Assembly (NCBI GenBank): GCA_024275215.1
Contig: JAJRZO010000295.1
Location: 1 to 8,108 of the forward strand
Reading direction: 5' to 3'
Source: Candidatus Zixiibacteriota bacterium
Lineage (GTDB): Bacteria; Zixibacteria; MSB-5A5; JAABVY01; JAHJOQ01
Length of the DNA: 8,108 bases
In this document: positions 7,016 through 8,108 of the stretch, piece after piece
Position numbering within the stretch: the first letter of the stretch is position 1
Layout: the number at the start of each line of letters is the position of its first letter
Translations under genes and position numbers: made by a program
The notes under the pieces: model-generated
What the model saw: only the letters and a program-made list of their open reading frames with translations
What the model was told of the DNA's origin: nothing
Database searches by the model: none

Positions 7016-8108
7016 TTATTTGCGCCTGCTCGAACTCTTCCGGGTACGCGCCTTGGTCTTTCTTGTTGTCTTTTTTGCTGTTTTCTTTCCAGCAACTTTC
7101 TTTGCGCTTTTTCTGACGACTTTTTTTGCGACTTTCTTTTTTCCTGTTCTCTTCGTTGCTTTTTTCGCCGTCTTCTTTGTAGCCTTCTTCACAGTCTTAC
7201 GAGTTGTCTTTTTCGCAGCCTTCTTCGCAGTTTTCTTCTTCGTTGTTTTCTTGCGAGCCGTTTTTCCTTTCGGCTTTTTGGCTGCTGCTTTTTTCTTCTT
7301 TGCTTTTTGTTTTTCCAGAAGTTCTTTCATAATCTCAGCAACGAGTGCCGGAGTGTCAGCCACAGGTATTCCAGCCGCATTAAGTGCTTTGACCTTCTCA
7401 GCGGCCGTTCCTGATCCGCCTGAAATGATCGCACCCGCATGTCCCATACGTTTTCCGGGAGGCGCGGTGCGACCGGCGATAAACGCAACGACCGGCTTCG
7501 TGACATTTTTCTTAATATACTTCGCCGCTTCCTCTTCATCGGAACCGCCGATCTCGCCGATCATGACAATCGCTTCGGTAGACTTGTCAGCCTGGAATGC
7601 TTCGAGGCAATCGATGAAATTCGTTCCAATGATCTGATCGCCACCGATGCCGATACAGGTCGTCTGACCGAGCCCGGCACGAGTCAGATTGTACACGACC
7701 TCGTAGGTCAGCGTCCCAGACCGCGATACCAGACCGACCTTACCGGTCTTGTGGATATTACCCGGCATGATACCGACTTTGGTTTTGCCCGGTGAGATAA
7801 TCCCGGGGCAGTTGGGACCAATCAGCCTGCATCCCTTTGTCTTGAGATAGTTATAGACTTTCAGCATATCGTTTGCAGGAACGCCTTCAGTGATACAGAC
7901 GATCAATTTCACTCCCGCATCGGCAGCTTCATAGATCGCATCGATTGCGAAAGCCACCGGAACATAGATTACGGATGTGTTCGCACCGGTCGCTGTAACT
8001 GCATCGCTGACTGTGTTGAAAATCGGAATGCCATCGAGATCCTGGCCGGCCTTGCCGGGGGTCACACCGGCGACTACTTTGGAGCCGTATGCTTTCATCT
8101 GTCTGGCA
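7016..8108 (-). CDS. sucD: Succinyl-CoA synthetase alpha subunit with Lys-rich C-terminal tail (5' end outside window)
   Basis: Alpha subunit of the enzyme that interconverts succinyl-CoA with succinate, CoA and ATP or GTP; it carries the phosphohistidine and binds CoA. The frame is open to the window edge, where codons reading A-R-Q precede MKAYGSK. By comparison with E. coli SucD (289 residues) about 27 N-terminal residues are needed, so the true start lies beyond 8108. Counting from the Met at 8098, visible marks are VAGVTPGKAG (9-18), IGPNCPG (93-99), SRSGTLTYE (125-133), GIGGD (150-154), GEIGG (181-185) and GKRMGHAGAI with catalytic His220 (equivalent to E. coli His246). The family ends near residue 262; this frame continues without interruption to 360 as a Lys/Ala/Thr tail described separately. 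sucC is expected just upstream. Confidence 0.96.
   Translation of the reverse strand, partial: ARQMKAYGSKVVAGVTPGKAGQDLDGIPIFNTVSDAVTATGANTSVIYVPVAFAIDAIYEAADAGVKLIVCITEGVPANDMLKVYNYLKTKGCRLIGPNCPGIISPGKTKVGIMPGNIHKTGKVGLVSRSGTLTYEVVYNLTRAGLGQTTCIGIGGDQIIGTNFIDCLEAFQADKSTEAIVMIGEIGGSDEEEAAKYIKKNVTKPVVAFIAGRTAPPGKRMGHAGAIISGGSGTAAEKVKALNAAGIPVADTPALVAEIMKELLEKQKAKKKKAAAKKPKGKTARKKTTKKKTAKKAAKKTTRKTVKKATKKTAKKATKRTGKKKVAKKVVRKSAKKVAGKKTAKKTTRKTKARTRKSSSRRK
7019..7312 (-). other. Histone H1-like lysine-rich tail fused to SucD
   Basis: Codes for about 98 residues after the normal end of SucD (263-360, counted from the Met at 8098). I count about 43 Lys and 9 Arg, with no Asp, Glu or aromatic residue; most of the rest is Ala, Thr and Val. 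Degenerate short repeats such as TAKKAAKK, TVKKATKK and TAKKATKR recur, and the end is Ser/Arg-rich (RKSSSRRK). This composition resembles the C-terminal tail of histone H1 and bacterial H1-like proteins, which bind DNA or other polyanions. The frame is continuous with SucD, with no stop and no frameshift needed. The minus strand is strongly purine-rich here. Function is inferred from composition only: nucleic acid binding, polyphosphate binding, or attachment to an acidic partner are all possible. Confidence 0.85.

Noticed and set aside
7289..7294. Run of six A on the coding strand in the SucD tail as a possible programmed frameshift site.
   Set aside because: The run is read as AAG AAA AAA GCA, so the classic A AAA AAG slip heptamer is out of phase. 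The zero frame stays open to a sensible end, so no shift is needed.
6885..7637. Plus-strand open frame of 250 codons that looks like a very hydrophobic membrane protein rich in Phe, Val and Leu.
   Set aside because: It is the exact antisense of the Lys-rich SucD tail and the start of KorD: AAG/AAA codons read backwards give CTT/TTT. It has no independent family motif and no ribosome site I would trust, while the minus strand encodes clear conserved proteins.

Overview
The window is one compact, single-strand gene cluster for central carbon metabolism. All nine recognisable genes are on the minus strand and read from the right edge (8108) towards the left. Gaps between neighbours are short overlaps or at most about 24 bases, and a strong intrinsic terminator (191-223) lies just past the last gene, so this looks like the 3' part of one long operon. 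In order of transcription: succinyl-CoA synthetase alpha subunit (sucD, 5' end outside the window); the four subunits of 2-oxoglutarate:ferredoxin oxidoreductase in the order delta, alpha, beta, gamma (korD, korA, korB, korC); nucleoside diphosphate kinase (ndk); a LarA-family nickel-pincer racemase homologue; a lactate-dehydrogenase-like malate dehydrogenase (mdh); and an NADP-type isocitrate dehydrogenase (icd). The succinyl-CoA synthetase beta gene (sucC) is probably just outside the right edge.

The genes cover the run isocitrate - 2-oxoglutarate - succinyl-CoA - succinate, plus malate - oxaloacetate. The 2-oxoglutarate step uses ferredoxin, not the NAD-linked dehydrogenase complex. Ferredoxin-linked KOR, NADP-linked ICD, SucCD and MDH can all run in either direction, so the cluster fits an oxidative, a reductive or a split TCA pathway. 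ATP-citrate lyase, citrate synthase, fumarate reductase and aconitase are not in the window, so direction cannot be read from it. Ndk fits beside SucCD because it equilibrates the nucleoside triphosphate made or used there.

Two features are not routine. First, the SucD reading frame does not stop at the family's usual C-terminus. It runs on for about 98 residues of almost pure Lys/Ala/Thr/Arg sequence resembling bacterial histone H1-like tails (7019-7312). The next gene, korD, also has a charged N-terminal extension of about 35 residues. Second, the LarA-like gene keeps every nickel-pincer and catalytic position I can align, yet it sits directly upstream of mdh inside a TCA operon, which suggests a 2-hydroxyacid of this pathway as substrate.

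The left end (1-248) has no gene. It holds a composite inverted repeat of two REP-like palindromes (19-90), about 100 bases in which I see nothing (91-190), and the operon terminator. The organism is a bacterium with roughly balanced base composition and good Shine-Dalgarno sites, probably with anaerobic capacity because KOR enzymes are usually oxygen-sensitive. An uncultivated candidate phylum such as Zixibacteria or a related FCB-type lineage is my guess from general impression only; nothing here proves it.
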